From assembly GCA_034336665.1 (NCBI GenBank), contig CM067592.1, forward strand, positions 29,981,819 to 30,045,818: 64,000 bases of DNA. The letters run 5' to 3'. This document shows positions 28,801-36,940 of this stretch, one piece after another (positions within the stretch are counted from its first letter, which is position 1; every line of letters begins with the position of its first letter). Below the pieces are notes generated by a model that saw only the letters and a program-made list of their open reading frames with translations, did no database searches and had not been told where the DNA came from. This stretch comes from Luscinia megarhynchos. Taxonomy: Eukaryota > Chordata > Aves > Passeriformes > Turdidae. Made by a program: the position numbers and the translations under genes.

Positions 28801-31800
28801 AGCCAAGCTCAGCAGCTGAGCATGGTAATGACTTCAATCAGTATGATTACACGTAGAGAAAAATACATTAAATGTCTGGAATTCCATTTAGCACCATTTT
28901 AACTGCATTATTTTGTCCTGGGGACCTTTCACTGTGGTAGGAGCTTCCGGATGTTTCATGTTTCAGAGTGGCAGAATGGAAGAGTCATTGGTATTACTGA
29001 TAGCCTTATAAAAGCCAACTGTGTGTTAATTCCCCATTTTGAGTAGAGTTTATAGTAATTTCTAAGGCAAAAAAAAGGGGAAAAGAAGGATAATTTTATA
29101 ATAATGCTAAAAGAAAATTTGAGACCATGTACAGAAGGCTAGAACACCTTATACTTTAAAAAGAACGAGCCATGCAGGGAAAAAAGGAGAGAAACAGAAT
29201 TTATGTCACAGAAACTGACTGTAACTGAGATGCCACTGCTTTAAATTTATTCCATGTCACCACCACCTGTTTCAGACTGCTAACACAGAGACAATTTCAG
29301 TTTGTGAAACCTCTCTCTAAAAGCCTCTGTCTTTCATCTCTCTAGAGTAGTTCTCTACACACAAATGTGTAGGGAGCAAGTTGCAGTAGAAAAATCATGT
29401 ACAAAAACCTACATCAAGCCACAGTAATTAAAATTATGGCAGTTTTACCATAATATGAATGCTATAAATGGTGTTTGCATTATGACACTGTTTTTCTCTA
29501 GTATACAATAAAAGACTCTCTGTATGCATAATCACCAAAGAAAAAATGGAACTACACATCAAAAATAAAAGGTTTTAGAGTATGACACATTGCATTTATG
29601 AATAATATTACATGCCTAATCTGAATCCAAAATACTTCTTGTACCACTCAATCTTGTACTATGATTTAAGTATGTTCTCCCAGTACAACTGAACAGCTTT
29701 AGTTAGCTCACTGCATTGCAATATTTTAAGAGCAGAGAACCCATGATGAGCACTTTAACTTCCACCTGAACATCTGCCCAGTATCACCATGCTTTTCCTG
29801 GCTCAAGTTTGAAGGTCTTCTTCAAAAAGGATAAGGCAATGTCCTTAGGGAATTACGGTTTTCTCCCTGGTACAGAATTTGCGCATTCTCATGCAGAAAT
29901 AGAAGTAGTTACAGACCAATTAATTTTTATTGGTTTTACACTGTACATTTTCACTGATCAAGTCCTGTTCAAACTGGCAATATAATGACCACTTTTTCAT
30001 TTGAAATTTCATCCTTCCTCCATACTTTTGTGAGCAGCAGCATTAGTGCAGACATATTGGAATTCACCAATTTCTCCCATTCCTTCTCCCTTTCAAAGCA
30101 AAAGATTGAGGTTGTTCATATTTTCCTAATATACATAAATTAATAACAATTTCAGTATTCTGAAAACACTGGATAATATTTATTTTCATGATGATTAAAA
30201 TACCACTGAAAAGAAGTCTTGCATACCATACACAATGCAGGAAAAGGAAATAATAATCTTCCAATTCATACTAGCTTAAGTAAAACTTTAAAAGCTTCTC
30301 AAAATTTCAGTACAACAGAACAGCTACAACACAGTATTGAACATTCACATCAAGAGCAACTGACAGCAACATCTAATTTCCATCACACCTTTCAAACACA
30401 GCTCATGTTTAATGGAGGATGTACTTAGCAGATGAAGCCAACCTCACACAAAACGTCATCAAACCACTGAAACTCCAAGAAAAAAATAAACACAAAAAAG
30501 TGTTAAACTGTTAACAAAGTAAAGTTTTGTCTAGATGTGTGTGCAAAAACCTCACATTTCACATCTCCTCTTCTGAAACAGACATGGCTACACCTTAAAA
30601 ACTCTAAGGTTTTATAAGGTAGCAGTCTGGAATTCTGAGACAAGTTATAAGCAGAAATGTGATGACCACTCTCTTCCATGTGCCCCCCAAGGTCCATAGC
30701 AAGAAAAAGTAAAGAGTAACTTCTTTATATTTTTGCTAACCACAGAAGTATAGTTCATTCCAGGGCGAGCAATAAACCACAAACGTAAATCTTAAAATGA
30801 AATCTTTTTCATAGCTTATAAATTGCTCTACTTTGCAGCAATACAATCACTATAATTCTATTTTTTAAAAGTAGGTTTATACCACTGTGTTTGTATAATT
30901 AAGGTATGAAACATTACTGTTTTATTTTATAAGCTTGCTTATGCTATTTTTTCTTGATTGGCTTACTCCTTATGGTATAAATATCTCCAATGGGGACATA
31001 ATTTGATAAGATAAAAAGAAAAATTAATAAATAACACTTAGCATGACAAAATTTTGGTCACACAGATAGATAAATACAATCAAGTAGCGCTTACATGCAG
31101 TAGCTCAAAATACTTTTTTAACAAAAAAGCAACACAAGTCACGTCTGCACTGTATCAACACTTAAAGAAATGCCCTCGACACTGCTAGGTCTCAACCTAG
31201 ACAAAAATAAATTTTCAGTATTTCTGCACTCCAGCCACTGAGGAGCAGCCCTGTACACCCGCAAGAAGCACAAGACTGATTGCAAGATTCCTGAGCAGCA
31301 AAAAGACCAGATGTGACAGCAATCATTCTGGAAGTGCGGAAGCACAAGCCAGAGAGCGTGCAAGCATAACAGCAGGGAAAGGCCCTGATCTCCCAGGAAC
31401 AGGAACAGGTACTAGGACCACCCTGCTGGCTACACCTTCATGACTTCATCCTTAGAAGCAGATCCCAAATTAGAATTTCTTGTGATTACTTCATTTAAAA
31501 GAACAAAGAGTATTGCTGCCAAAAGGGGCTCAATACATGAACTAAATATCTCTAGTTGTTCAAAATACAGAGTTAACTTAACACTCTAAAGTATTCATGG
31601 GCAATATGAAAAGACAGTTTCTCACTTCTTCCCTAAATCCTCTCTTGCACTGACACCCAGCTACTACCCACCACTGCACTGTGAAGGAAAAACTATGGTC
31701 AAACTCAAAAACAAAACAAAAAAAAAACACAACAGAAAAAACAAACAAAACCTCCCAAAAGGAAACAAAAACCCCAAAAAGGAAAATAAACTAACAAAAC

Positions 31801-34800
31801 CCAAAACAAACAGAACAAACAAACAAACAAACAAAAGAAACAAACAAAAAACCCCAAACAAACACAACAAATCACTAAATATAAAAATCCCCAAAACTGA
31901 GAATTGCAGCCCTGCCATCTGAGCCAACCATCAAATATTTTGTTCTGGCAGAGCTCTGAGTGGAAAGGAACAAGGAGGAGGTGTGGAAGAAGAGCTGAAC
32001 AACTGAGACACAAAAAGGAATGAAAGAGAAGCAGGACAGAAATGCTAACATGGTCTGATCATTTTTTTTTAAATTATTTTACAAAGAAAAGAAAATATTA
32101 TTAAGCTATTTAAAACCACCACAATCTCTATATTTCTTCTCTGTCTCTGCCTTACCTTCAAACAACAAGACTGCTCTTCAATATGAGAAAACAAGCATTA
32201 ACTGAAGAAAAAGGACAGAAAGAGACAAGAAAAACACGGGTTCCTTCAGTGCTCCCCAGCTCAAGAGACTAGTGAAGACAGTAATTCACAAAAAATATTG
32301 CTTTGTTGTGCCTAGATTTTTCCACTTCAGTTAACTTTACAGTGACAGTCTTGCAGTACAAACAAATCCTGCTTGCTCATTTAAGAAAAAAAAAAATACT
32401 CCACAACTTTAAAGCCTAGTAATAAGAACCAAGGCATCGGATTTGCTGACTTTAGCACCATGCTTCAAGATCAAGCATCATACCACTCAGGGCACACACT
32501 GCACAGAGGGCAGGACTTTCACTATCATCCATATGCCTTCCAGACACAGTGTTTCAAGCCAGGAATACATCCTTACCTTGAAATGTATTAATGATCCTAG
32601 AGGCCCACAATGAAGTCCCACTGGTTGATCTACTTCTGCTGGGATACCTGCAAGGAATCTGTTTGACTTGTAAAGTAAACTGCCATTCTGGCTTCTCTGT
32701 TCCCATTCTCACTTTCAAACTACACTATCCTAAAAGATGACCTCCCTGAGAATTTTGCAGTAGTCTTGCAGCTCTTTAAAAATCCAGTAAAAACACAGGA
32801 GCAATTAAACAGACTATCACACTTCACCTCAAAAAGAATCGAATCCCCATTCAACTGTCACTGTAGCTCATCATTAAACATAAAAAAAGTAGCCATCTTG
32901 ATCTCCAGTGGGTAGAAACTGCAACACTTTGTCATTGCATAACAGAACACCATTTTTCATCCAGTCTCAAACATGGCTCTGACTGCAACTGTTGGGACAC
33001 AACTTGTCTCTCTAGTCTGGCACAGCCTTGTGACAAAACCTGGTCACTACTCACATGCCTTGCAGTTTTCATCAACCTGTAGCTTAAAACCTTCAAGAGC
33101 ACAGTATGCTCACAGTTGTAAAAAGGGCATCCTTGAAGGGTGTCCTCAAAAGTGAGTCTTTGAAAAGACAAGCTTTTTTAACATAACTTCCTATTTCATG
33201 ATTCTATTCTTTGTCCTGTTTCAGTATGCTTTGTAAATACTTACATAGCACAAAATAAAAATAAATAATCTCATTTTATATTGTAAGGAAGAAATTCTGC
33301 AGACAAAGTACAGGATAAAGAACTGACACGAATCTAAGAATGCTGGAAACGTATATTTACATGTCTAAGTGTTCACACATAAAAAAAGGGAATTCACATC
33401 CAAATAGTTCCCCTGTCAACTAGACAGGGTATATATCATGGGTATATACAGGGTCTATGCAACATGCACAGATTGCTAATTTACTTTATAGATAAACCTT
33501 CAGAGTCAGGACAGAAAGTGAATTTATTCTTTGCTTTTCAAAAAATACATGCCTTAAATAACCCATCCCAGTACACCCTGCTTCATTTTCTAATCTAGGC
33601 AAGTGTATTTAAAAAGATAGCCATGCTTTAACTTCACAGCTAATGTCCAGAATTGAAAACTTAATTTGCCATTTTACCAAACTTTTATTAACATTTCAGG
33701 CACACTTTTATTTCTCACTTCAAGTTCAAAGGGTCTTCACCACATTCACACAATTTCTGGATGTCACTGTTAAATTCTCATTTTCAAATAGCAGCGCAAA
33801 CAAACCCTCAGGACAGTTTTTTTTCCTAAGCCTTTTAAAAATTACTCCATTGTCATCAAGTCTCTTTCAGAAAAAATCTGAAAAACATCATGATGAATAC
33901 AGCATAGACACCATTCTAATTTATTTCTTGTCTGTGCAAAATAGCATCAAGATGATCCACAAGTTAAGGAATAAAGGGCCACAGTGCATTCTTCTGCCAC
34001 ACAGCTGAAGTACTGTGAGGATTGTGAGGAATCCTCCTCATCAGAGACCAGATGGGGCTGCACACTGACAATAAGGTTCATGTGCAGAGTCTGCTCCCTC
34101 CCACTCAGCAATTCTGCATACCAGAACAGAGCTGGCCATCTTGCAGGAGTCAACAGGAACAACAATTTGTAAAGCCAGATACATAGTCCTAATTCAGTTA
34201 CTTAACTGCTTTCTATATTTTTAAAATTTTTACCCTTCTGACAAGAAAATTATAGCAACAAAAAAAGACAATATAGCCAAGTTGCTGACCCTCTTCTCAA
34301 GCATCGAAAACATGCAGAAAATTAATACTTAACACCCTGAGCAAGCAAAAAGGAGGCAGGAGCTCTGGCTTCTCTTTGATCTTTTATTCCCATACAAAGT
34401 ACAAAATAGATCTTCATATCCTTCTGAAGTCAACAATTCCACAGCTTCCCTCTACATCCTCATGCTAGCAGGGTAAGACACAAAAGAGCAATAAAAGGCT
34501 CTAGGAAAAAAGTCCTAGACCTCATAGAAAACATGCTCCTTTTGAAGGGCAGAGAAAGAAAGCTTTATGTTAACCCCCACCCATATCACCATTTCCCTAC
34601 CCTGCACATTTTAAGTCATGAGCATATACATAAAAATTACATACACAAAATACTGTCTCAACAAAGCCCTGAAAAGTCAATGGGATATGTCCCTGAACCT
34701 TTGGGTCAGATGTTTAGTTCAAGCTATTTCACTGTCCAACAAGCACAAACACACACATCCTTGTATTACCTTAGTAAGTTTCCCCTTGCACTTGGCAAAA

Positions 34801-35566
34801 GTGCTTTTCCTACCTGATCTCTCAGTTGTTGAACAGAAGTCTGAAGGCTCAGAATTTGATTAAAGAGAGGACTCTGCAGCACCGATTTTAATAGGCTCAG
34901 TTTCTCCTCATTTGCAATGTCACCTCGATCCCGAAGTTTTGCCTGTAAGCGCTCCATGGCCTGGAGGGCCCGATGTGTATCTGTAGCAATAATTATTCCT
35001 AGTCAGTAGCAGTCTAGAAACAGCCACACAAGCTAACAGGTTTAAACATAACTTTTTCTACTATTCAGACTACAGAGAACTTGAATGGGTCTGTTTTGAA
35101 CAAAAATCCCAGCCTGTCTAATGAAGCACAAAGTCAGAGGCAAAGCACAAACCAAAGAAAATTGTATTTTTATCCATCAAGAAATGCTTTACAAAAATGA
35201 AAGAGCCTTCATTGAAATTCAGTTACAGGAATTGTGGCTACAGTCCACTATAAGTAAACAGCAGTATAAATAGTCATAATAGAAAACATTTGTCTTTTCC
35301 ATGCAAACTATTAATTCAAGAAATGATTAAAACAATGAAATCAAGACAAGGCTAAAATTTAAGTACATTAAATATATGATCATACAACTTTTTTTTTCAA
35401 ATACAAAAACTCAAACACAATATGCATTTCCAAGCAAAGTAGGTAATTTTTTTCAAAAGGGGCCACATCAGTATACACACATATCCTAAATCTATGACAC
35501 ATACTTGATTTGGCCACAAAAGTACTGTGATACAAATGAAAAAAAATTACCAATTGTTTCCAACAT
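1751..35566 (-). CDS. MPDZ: MPDZ (MUPP1) multi-PDZ scaffold, 5' part of the coding region, 17 exons
   Basis: This is the overall span of a spliced gene. Seventeen exons join in frame to 815 codons; human MPDZ has roughly 2,050-2,070, so about 40 percent is here. Domain order by residue: L27 about 5-65, linker with conserved INGK motif near 117-120, PDZ1 139-227, PDZ2 259-340, PDZ3 377-464, PDZ4 538-619, PDZ5 686-774. The carboxylate-binding loops are GLGF, GLGF, GLGI, GLGI and GLGF. The family protein is a cytoplasmic scaffold at tight junctions and synapses that binds C-termini of claudins, receptors and polarity partners; its L27 domain is known to bind Pals1. I identify it as MPDZ rather than its paralogue PATJ because exon 3 and exons 14-17 match remembered human MPDZ almost residue for residue. 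Exon edges were read by eye. No frameshift or stop was found, so it looks functional. The 3' part lies left of position 1. Confidence 0.96.
1868..4260 (-). other. MPDZ: MPDZ intron 17
   Basis: This 2.4-kb intron contains a complete solo LTR (listed separately). Outside the LTR it is AT-rich sequence without other recognisable elements. Confidence 0.85.
3046..3886 (+). mobile_element. Solo LTR of an endogenous retrovirus with perfect target duplication
   Basis: The 841-bp element starts TGTGAG and ends GTAACA, so it has the TG...CA ends of a retroviral LTR. It is bracketed by the identical 5-mer atact at 3041-3045 and 3887-3891, a perfect target-site duplication. A TATA-like box (cataaaag, 3406-3413) and an AATAAA signal (3844-3849) point to plus-strand orientation, antisense to MPDZ. 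No gag, pol or env sequence adjoins it, so it is the product of LTR-LTR recombination. A 5-bp duplication fits avian ERVL-type elements; the family is my inference. Confidence 0.85.
4261..4470 (-). CDS. MPDZ: MPDZ exon 17, body of PDZ5
   Basis: It encodes residues 707-776 (70 codons): [53 protein letters not shown] and V-A-K-P-L-P. The alpha-B start is L752, so this PDZ is not the classical class I type. Acceptor ttgattag, donor CCT|GTAAGG, phase 0 both sides. Confidence 0.96.
4471..7260 (-). other. MPDZ: MPDZ intron 16
   Basis: This 2.8-kb intron contains a purine-rich GGAA-type simple repeat at about 5480-5541. I see no other recognisable element. Confidence 0.8.
5480..5541. repeat. Purine-rich (GGAA)n-like simple repeat
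   Basis: The stretch is almost entirely G and A on the plus strand, with tandem GGAA units near its end (5522-5540). It lies deep in intron 16. Such tracts are common and length-polymorphic; ETS-family factors can bind GGAA runs, but nothing here shows use. Confidence 0.7.
7261..7446 (-). CDS. MPDZ: MPDZ exon 16, acidic linker and start of PDZ5
   Basis: It encodes residues 645-706 (62 codons). The acidic linker contains F-I-G-S-S-D-T-E-G and [10 protein letters not shown], followed by [18 protein letters not shown] with GLGF at 697-700. Human has F-I-G-S-S-E-T-E-D and [18 protein letters not shown]. Acceptor tttgtcag, donor CAG|GTAACT, phase 0 both sides. Confidence 0.95.
7447..8434 (-). other. 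MPDZ: MPDZ intron 15
   Basis: This 1-kb AT-rich intron shows nothing recognisable beyond its splice sites. Confidence 0.75.
8435..8602 (-). CDS. MPDZ: MPDZ exon 15, end of PDZ4 and linker
   Basis: It encodes residues 589-644 (56 codons): [30 protein letters not shown], with H599 at the alpha-B start (class I type), and then a proline-containing linker ending S-E-V-Q-L-T-E-K. Human has V-N-G-I-T-L-L-G-E-N-H-Q-D-V-V-N-I-L-K-E-L-P-I-E. Acceptor ttattgag, a slightly unusual GAG acceptor; donor AAG|GTATTT; phase 0 both sides. Confidence 0.94.
8603..9777 (-). other. MPDZ: MPDZ intron 14
   Basis: Nearly half of this 1.2-kb intron is a solo LTR inserted in antisense orientation relative to MPDZ (listed separately). 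The remainder is featureless. Confidence 0.85.
9012..9571 (+). mobile_element. Solo LTR, TguLTR5-like endogenous retrovirus
   Basis: This 560-bp element starts TGTCTTGGTTTCAGCTGGGA and ends CCCTGACA, so TGTC...GACA inverted ends are present. The start, a middle segment with GACCCAAATTGGCCAAAG and a TATA-like tatattaact before a GGGG run (9271-9284) closely follow the LTR family common in songbird genomes that I know as TguLTR5. No internal retroviral genes adjoin it. I could not find a convincing target-site duplication (atggc on the left, gagac on the right), which suggests age. Its plus orientation is antisense to MPDZ, the tolerated orientation inside introns. Confidence 0.8.
9778..9924 (-). 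CDS. MPDZ: MPDZ exon 14, core of PDZ4
   Basis: It encodes residues 540-588 (49 codons): [28 protein letters not shown], then [19 protein letters not shown]. The carboxylate loop is GLGI at 551-554. Near identical to human. Acceptor ttattttag, donor GAA|GTAAGA, symmetric phase 0. The TguLTR5-like LTR sits 207 nt beyond its donor, in intron 14. Confidence 0.95.
9925..10620 (-). other. MPDZ: MPDZ intron 13
   Basis: A 0.7-kb AT-rich intron with no recognisable element. The 103-residue plus-strand ORF at 9935-10246 has no similarity I can name and is probably chance. Confidence 0.75.
10621..10692 (-). CDS. MPDZ: MPDZ exon 13, lead-in to PDZ4
   Basis: It encodes residues 516-539, including [13 protein letters not shown], where human has K-W-Q-R-I-M-G-I-N-Y-E-I-V, the first strand of PDZ4. 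Donor GTG|GTATGT. There are two candidate acceptors 8 nt apart: atttccag (exon from 10692, phase 0) and aattttag (exon from 10700, phase 1). With exon 12 included only the 10692 site keeps the frame; the 10700 site would then run into TAA after three codons. Confidence 0.88.
10693..12618 (-). other. MPDZ: MPDZ intron 12
   Basis: A 1.9-kb AT-rich intron. Its 3' end has a U-rich tract followed by two AG acceptors 8 nt apart. No repeat family recognised. Confidence 0.75.
12619..12671 (-). CDS. MPDZ: MPDZ exon 12, 53-nt linker exon, possibly alternatively spliced
   Basis: It encodes residues 498-515 of the linker before PDZ4, with the motif [14 protein letters not shown] where human has T-E-E-E-G-Y-P-L-L-S-A-E-I-E-E. 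Including it brings the linker between S-T-R and K-W-Q close to the human length (37 versus 40 residues). Acceptor ttttttcag, donor GTG|GTAAAT; phase 1 in and 0 out, exactly what exons 11 and 13 need. The support is phase, splice sites and weak similarity, so it is less secure than the PDZ exons. Confidence 0.72.
12672..13938 (-). other. MPDZ: MPDZ intron 11
   Basis: A 1.3-kb AT-rich intron; nothing recognisable in it. Confidence 0.75.
13939..14134 (-). CDS. MPDZ: MPDZ exon 11, end of PDZ3 and linker to PDZ4
   Basis: It encodes residues 433-497 plus one base. [23 protein letters not shown] completes PDZ3, with N443 at the start of alpha-B, followed by [11 protein letters not shown]. The rest, ending M-D-S-T-R-A-K, is a poorly conserved polar linker. 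Acceptor cctgcag, donor AAAG|GTAATT, leaving in phase 1. Confidence 0.95.
14135..15762 (-). other. MPDZ: MPDZ intron 10
   Basis: A 1.6-kb intron; several short open frames on both strands lack coding character. No repeat family recognised. Confidence 0.75.
15763..15851 (-). CDS. MPDZ: MPDZ exon 10, middle of PDZ3
   Basis: It encodes residues 403-432: [21 protein letters not shown] then I-H-V-G-D-Q-I-I-V. It matches human PDZ3 with a few conservative changes. At 89 nt it is one of the shortest exons. Acceptor catcccag, donor GTT|GTAAGT, phase 1 in and 0 out. Confidence 0.94.
15852..16907 (-). other. MPDZ: MPDZ intron 9
   Basis: A 1.1-kb strongly AT-rich intron; nothing recognisable. Confidence 0.75.
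16908..17022 (-). CDS. MPDZ: MPDZ exon 9, start of PDZ3
   Basis: It encodes residues 365-402 plus one base: an acidic lead-in [12 protein letters not shown], then [23 protein letters not shown]. The carboxylate loop is GLGI at 388-391. Human has [23 protein letters not shown] at the same place. Acceptor cttttag, donor CAG|GTAATC, phase 0 in and 1 out. There is no in-frame methionine, so ORF scans miss it. Confidence 0.94.
17023..19706 (-). other. MPDZ: MPDZ intron 8
   Basis: A 2.7-kb AT-rich intron; no coding sequence or repeat family recognised. Confidence 0.75.
19707..19910 (-). CDS. MPDZ: MPDZ exon 8, second half of PDZ2 and linker
   Basis: It encodes residues 297-364 (68 codons). [18 protein letters not shown] and [19 protein letters not shown] finish PDZ2. 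The alpha-B start is S319 rather than histidine, so its ligand class differs from PDZ1. The following linker [15 protein letters not shown] is proline-rich and diverges from human. Acceptor ccttcag, donor CAG|GTAAAC, phase 0 in and out. Confidence 0.95.
19911..21107 (-). other. MPDZ: MPDZ intron 7
   Basis: A 1.2-kb intron separating the two halves of PDZ2; nothing recognisable. Confidence 0.75.
21108..21236 (-). CDS. MPDZ: MPDZ exon 7, first half of PDZ2
   Basis: It encodes residues 254-296 (43 codons, symmetric phase 0): [11 protein letters not shown], then the GLGF loop at 270-273, G-I-V-G-G-K, and [12 protein letters not shown]. It differs from human at very few positions, so it is under strong constraint. 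Acceptor ccttttag, donor CAG|GTAAAT. Confidence 0.96.
21237..23167 (-). other. MPDZ: MPDZ intron 6
   Basis: A 1.9-kb intron with a 60-bp CR1 3' fragment near exon 7 (listed separately). Otherwise featureless. Confidence 0.75.
21274..21336 (-). mobile_element. CR1 retrotransposon 3'-end fragment
   Basis: The plus strand reads catagaatcatagaattg and then aaaagacctttaagattatc, the reverse complement of the CR1 3' terminus and its ATTCTATGATTC tail. Only about 60 bp remain: a heavily 5'-truncated, CR1-type insertion. Confidence 0.8.
23168..23381 (-). CDS. MPDZ: MPDZ exon 6, second half of PDZ1 and linker
   Basis: It completes R182 and encodes residues 183-253. [15 protein letters not shown] is the strand after the carboxylate loop; T-H-Q-Q-A-I-S-I-L is helix alpha-B with H206 at its first position, the mark of a class I PDZ that prefers S/T-x-hydrophobic C-termini. 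PDZ1 ends at V-V-A-R-G (227). The serine-rich linker [14 protein letters not shown] is retained from human. Acceptor gtgtgacag, donor CCG|GTGAGT, phase 2 in and 0 out. Confidence 0.96.
23382..25388 (-). other. MPDZ: MPDZ intron 5
   Basis: A 2-kb intron splitting PDZ1, with an A-rich tract around 23878-23895 and an AAAC-rich run at about 24460-24520. No other element recognised. Confidence 0.75.
25389..25528 (-). CDS. MPDZ: MPDZ exon 5, first half of PDZ1
   Basis: It encodes residues 136-181 and two bases of R182, starting [10 protein letters not shown]. The GLGF carboxylate-binding loop is at 151-154, followed by [16 protein letters not shown] and the exon end E-G-S-V-A-H. The segment is near identical to human PDZ1. 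Acceptor gctgaacag, donor ATAG|GTAATA, phase 0 in and 2 out. The reading frame lacks an internal methionine, so it is easily missed by simple ORF searches. Confidence 0.95.
25529..26346 (-). other. MPDZ: MPDZ intron 4
   Basis: A 0.8-kb intron; nothing recognisable in it. Confidence 0.75.
26347..26568 (-). CDS. MPDZ: MPDZ exon 4, linker between L27 and PDZ1
   Basis: It encodes residues 62-135 (74 codons, phase 0 on both sides), beginning V-N-I-T-P-S and ending Q-L-I-R-N-M-S-Q. Human has the same linker with P-x-L-x-N-E-S-x-L-L, I-N-G-K and the ending Q-L-I-K-N-M-A-Q. The linker is serine-rich and low in hydrophobic residues, so likely flexible, and has diverged more than the PDZ exons. Acceptor ttttacag, donor CAG|GTAACC. 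Introns of 8.2 kb and 0.8 kb flank it. Confidence 0.93.
26569..34813 (-). other. MPDZ: MPDZ intron 3
   Basis: An 8.2-kb intron, the largest inside the coding region here. It contains an A/C-rich low-complexity tract at 31701-31895 and no CR1, LTR or coding sequence that I recognise. Length and position just behind the L27 exon make it a reasonable place for regulatory elements or alternative first exons, but nothing in the sequence proves one. Confidence 0.75.
31701..31895. repeat. A-rich (AAAAC/AAAC)n low-complexity tract
   Basis: About 195 bp made almost wholly of A with interspersed C, including four perfect AAAC repeats near 31818-31836. It creates spurious long open frames on both strands (lysine/asparagine-rich on plus, leucine/phenylalanine-rich on minus). 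It may be a degenerated poly(A) or microsatellite; no adjacent retroposed body was recognised. Confidence 0.75.
34814..34980 (-). CDS. MPDZ: MPDZ exon 3, L27 domain
   Basis: It encodes residues 6-61, ending in S-V-Q-Q-L-R-D-Q. This is the L27 domain, a helical heterodimerisation module that in MUPP1 and PATJ pairs with the L27 of Pals1/MPP5. The run [18 protein letters not shown] differs from human at a single residue. Acceptor attgctacag, donor CAG|GTAGGA; the exon enters in phase 1 and leaves in phase 0. The 167 nt include the codon for M14, which a gene finder could mistake for the start; the upstream residues R-A-L-Q-A match human R-A-L-H-A and show that it is internal. Confidence 0.95.
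34981..35550 (-). other. MPDZ: MPDZ intron 2
   Basis: A 570-bp intron between the tiny start-codon exon and the L27 exon. Nothing recognisable beyond the splice sites. Confidence 0.8.
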
Positions 35567-35596
35567 GTTTCCTGCTTCTCAGCTTCTATTTCAACA
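35551..35596 (-). CDS. MPDZ: MPDZ exon 2, first coding exon with start codon
   Basis: The start codon is at 35566-35564, followed by codons for L-E-T-I and one G before the donor G|GTAATT. Only 16 nt are coding. Human MPDZ begins M-L-E-A-I-D-K-N-R-A-L, and the spliced bird protein begins M-L-E-T-I-D-T-H-R-A-L, which fixes this start. The acceptor is most likely ctctttccag ending at 35597, giving 30 nt of 5' untranslated sequence in this exon. A second pyrimidine-rich AG (cttttcag) lies about 25 nt further upstream and could be used instead. The exon ends in phase 1. Confidence 0.9.
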
Positions 35597-36780
35597 CTGG
35601 AAAGAGACAAGTAAATATTTCCCTGAAAAGAAATAGAAAGGAAAAAAGGTCATATTTATAGAAATACTAAGCTTTGAATGGAGAGAAAAAAACTTAGCTT
35701 TTGAATGCAATAAACAGCAAAATAACAATCCATGAAAAAAAACCTATCTCCACAGATAATTAAAATAACCTCAAAGGTAACCATATTTTGACTCACTTTG
35801 GTGCTCAAAACCTTCCTGAAAATTGCTTTAGGAATATACTTTGCAATATATTTGCATTTCCATATCAAAGCTGCTGTCTGCATACTGTTGCACAACACGT
35901 CCTGCACTGCTTTAATCAGACACTGTGAATCATAGCTGCCACTGATATTTTACACCATTTCATTGGTTTCCTTTTCAGTGATTCACAAAATATATTCCCT
36001 GTGGGATCAGTTTTCAAACTCTGTGTTGACAATTTCAGGTGCATGAGCCACAGCAGATTTTTTCAGTCACTTTAGAAAGAAAAATCATATAAACCACAAG
36101 GCTATAGGCTTGCACGACTCTCACACTAGAGACTCTACTATTAGTATCTATTAGAATTGAGACTCAGATGTGGATGATTGCTGAATTTTCATCACTGTGG
36201 GTTTCCAGGAAAGAAATTCTACTGGGATAAAGAAATTCTGAAATTGCTTTGCTTATTCTTTTTTGTTGGTTTGGTTTTTTTGGGATTGTTTGGGGCTTTT
36301 TAAAAATGTACACCTGCAATTGCTCAGAAATTTGAAATGACAGAACATATTTGATGGAGATGGATAGCTGAGGAGAAGTGAGAAGCTCAAATATCTTTGC
36401 TGGTATATGAACTCTTGATCCTATCTTTCGTAATGGTGCTTTTGCTTTCTTCATAGTAGGAAAACACTTCAGTACAGCACCCCCACTTGAATGTCAAGAA
36501 CTTAAAAACATGCAGAGTTGTAATCACTGAGCCCTCAGGAAGAGTGATTTTATTTTTCTTGAAACTTTGCACAAAAAGAGGAAAAGGAATGATGTTGACA
36601 GATCACTAGATAAGACAGCCTAGAAGGATCATTGGTTATAGAATCTTATCATTTTGTCAAGCCTATACTATTTGCAGTTTGTGCAGAAAAAGCAAACCAA
36701 ATGGGTTTTACATGGTTTCAAGTTCCACCATTATGACTTTCCTAGTTTCAATATGCCTGAAGCTTCCTATCAGTTTTATT

Positions 36781-36940
36781 CACAGAATCACAGGATGGTT
36801 TATGTTAGAAGAGACCTTAAAGATCATCTAGTTCCAACCCTACTGCCATGGGCAGAAAACTTTCCAACAGATCTTGCTACTCAGAGCCCAATCCAGCCCA
36901 CTAAAAGAATGGGGAGTCTGCAACCTCTCTGAAGATTGCA
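36781..36940 (-). mobile_element. CR1 retrotransposon 3' fragment
   Basis: The plus strand reads cacagaatcacaggatgg, then gagaccttaaagatcatcta, gttccaaccc and ctgccatgggcag, the reverse complement of a CR1 3' end. The left edge is the 3' terminus; similarity fades near the caacctctct motif at about 36921. It is a 5'-truncated copy in the same orientation as MPDZ. Confidence 0.88.

Noticed and set aside
31664..32013. Minus-strand frames rich in F, L and C that look like membrane proteins, and a lysine/asparagine-rich plus-strand frame.
   Set aside because: They are translations of the A/C-rich low-complexity tract and have no other support.
34766..34957. Start of translation at the methionine at 34957 in exon 3.
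   Set aside because: The upstream codons R-A-L-Q-A match human MPDZ before this residue, and a start codon with matching phase exists in exon 2, so this methionine is internal.
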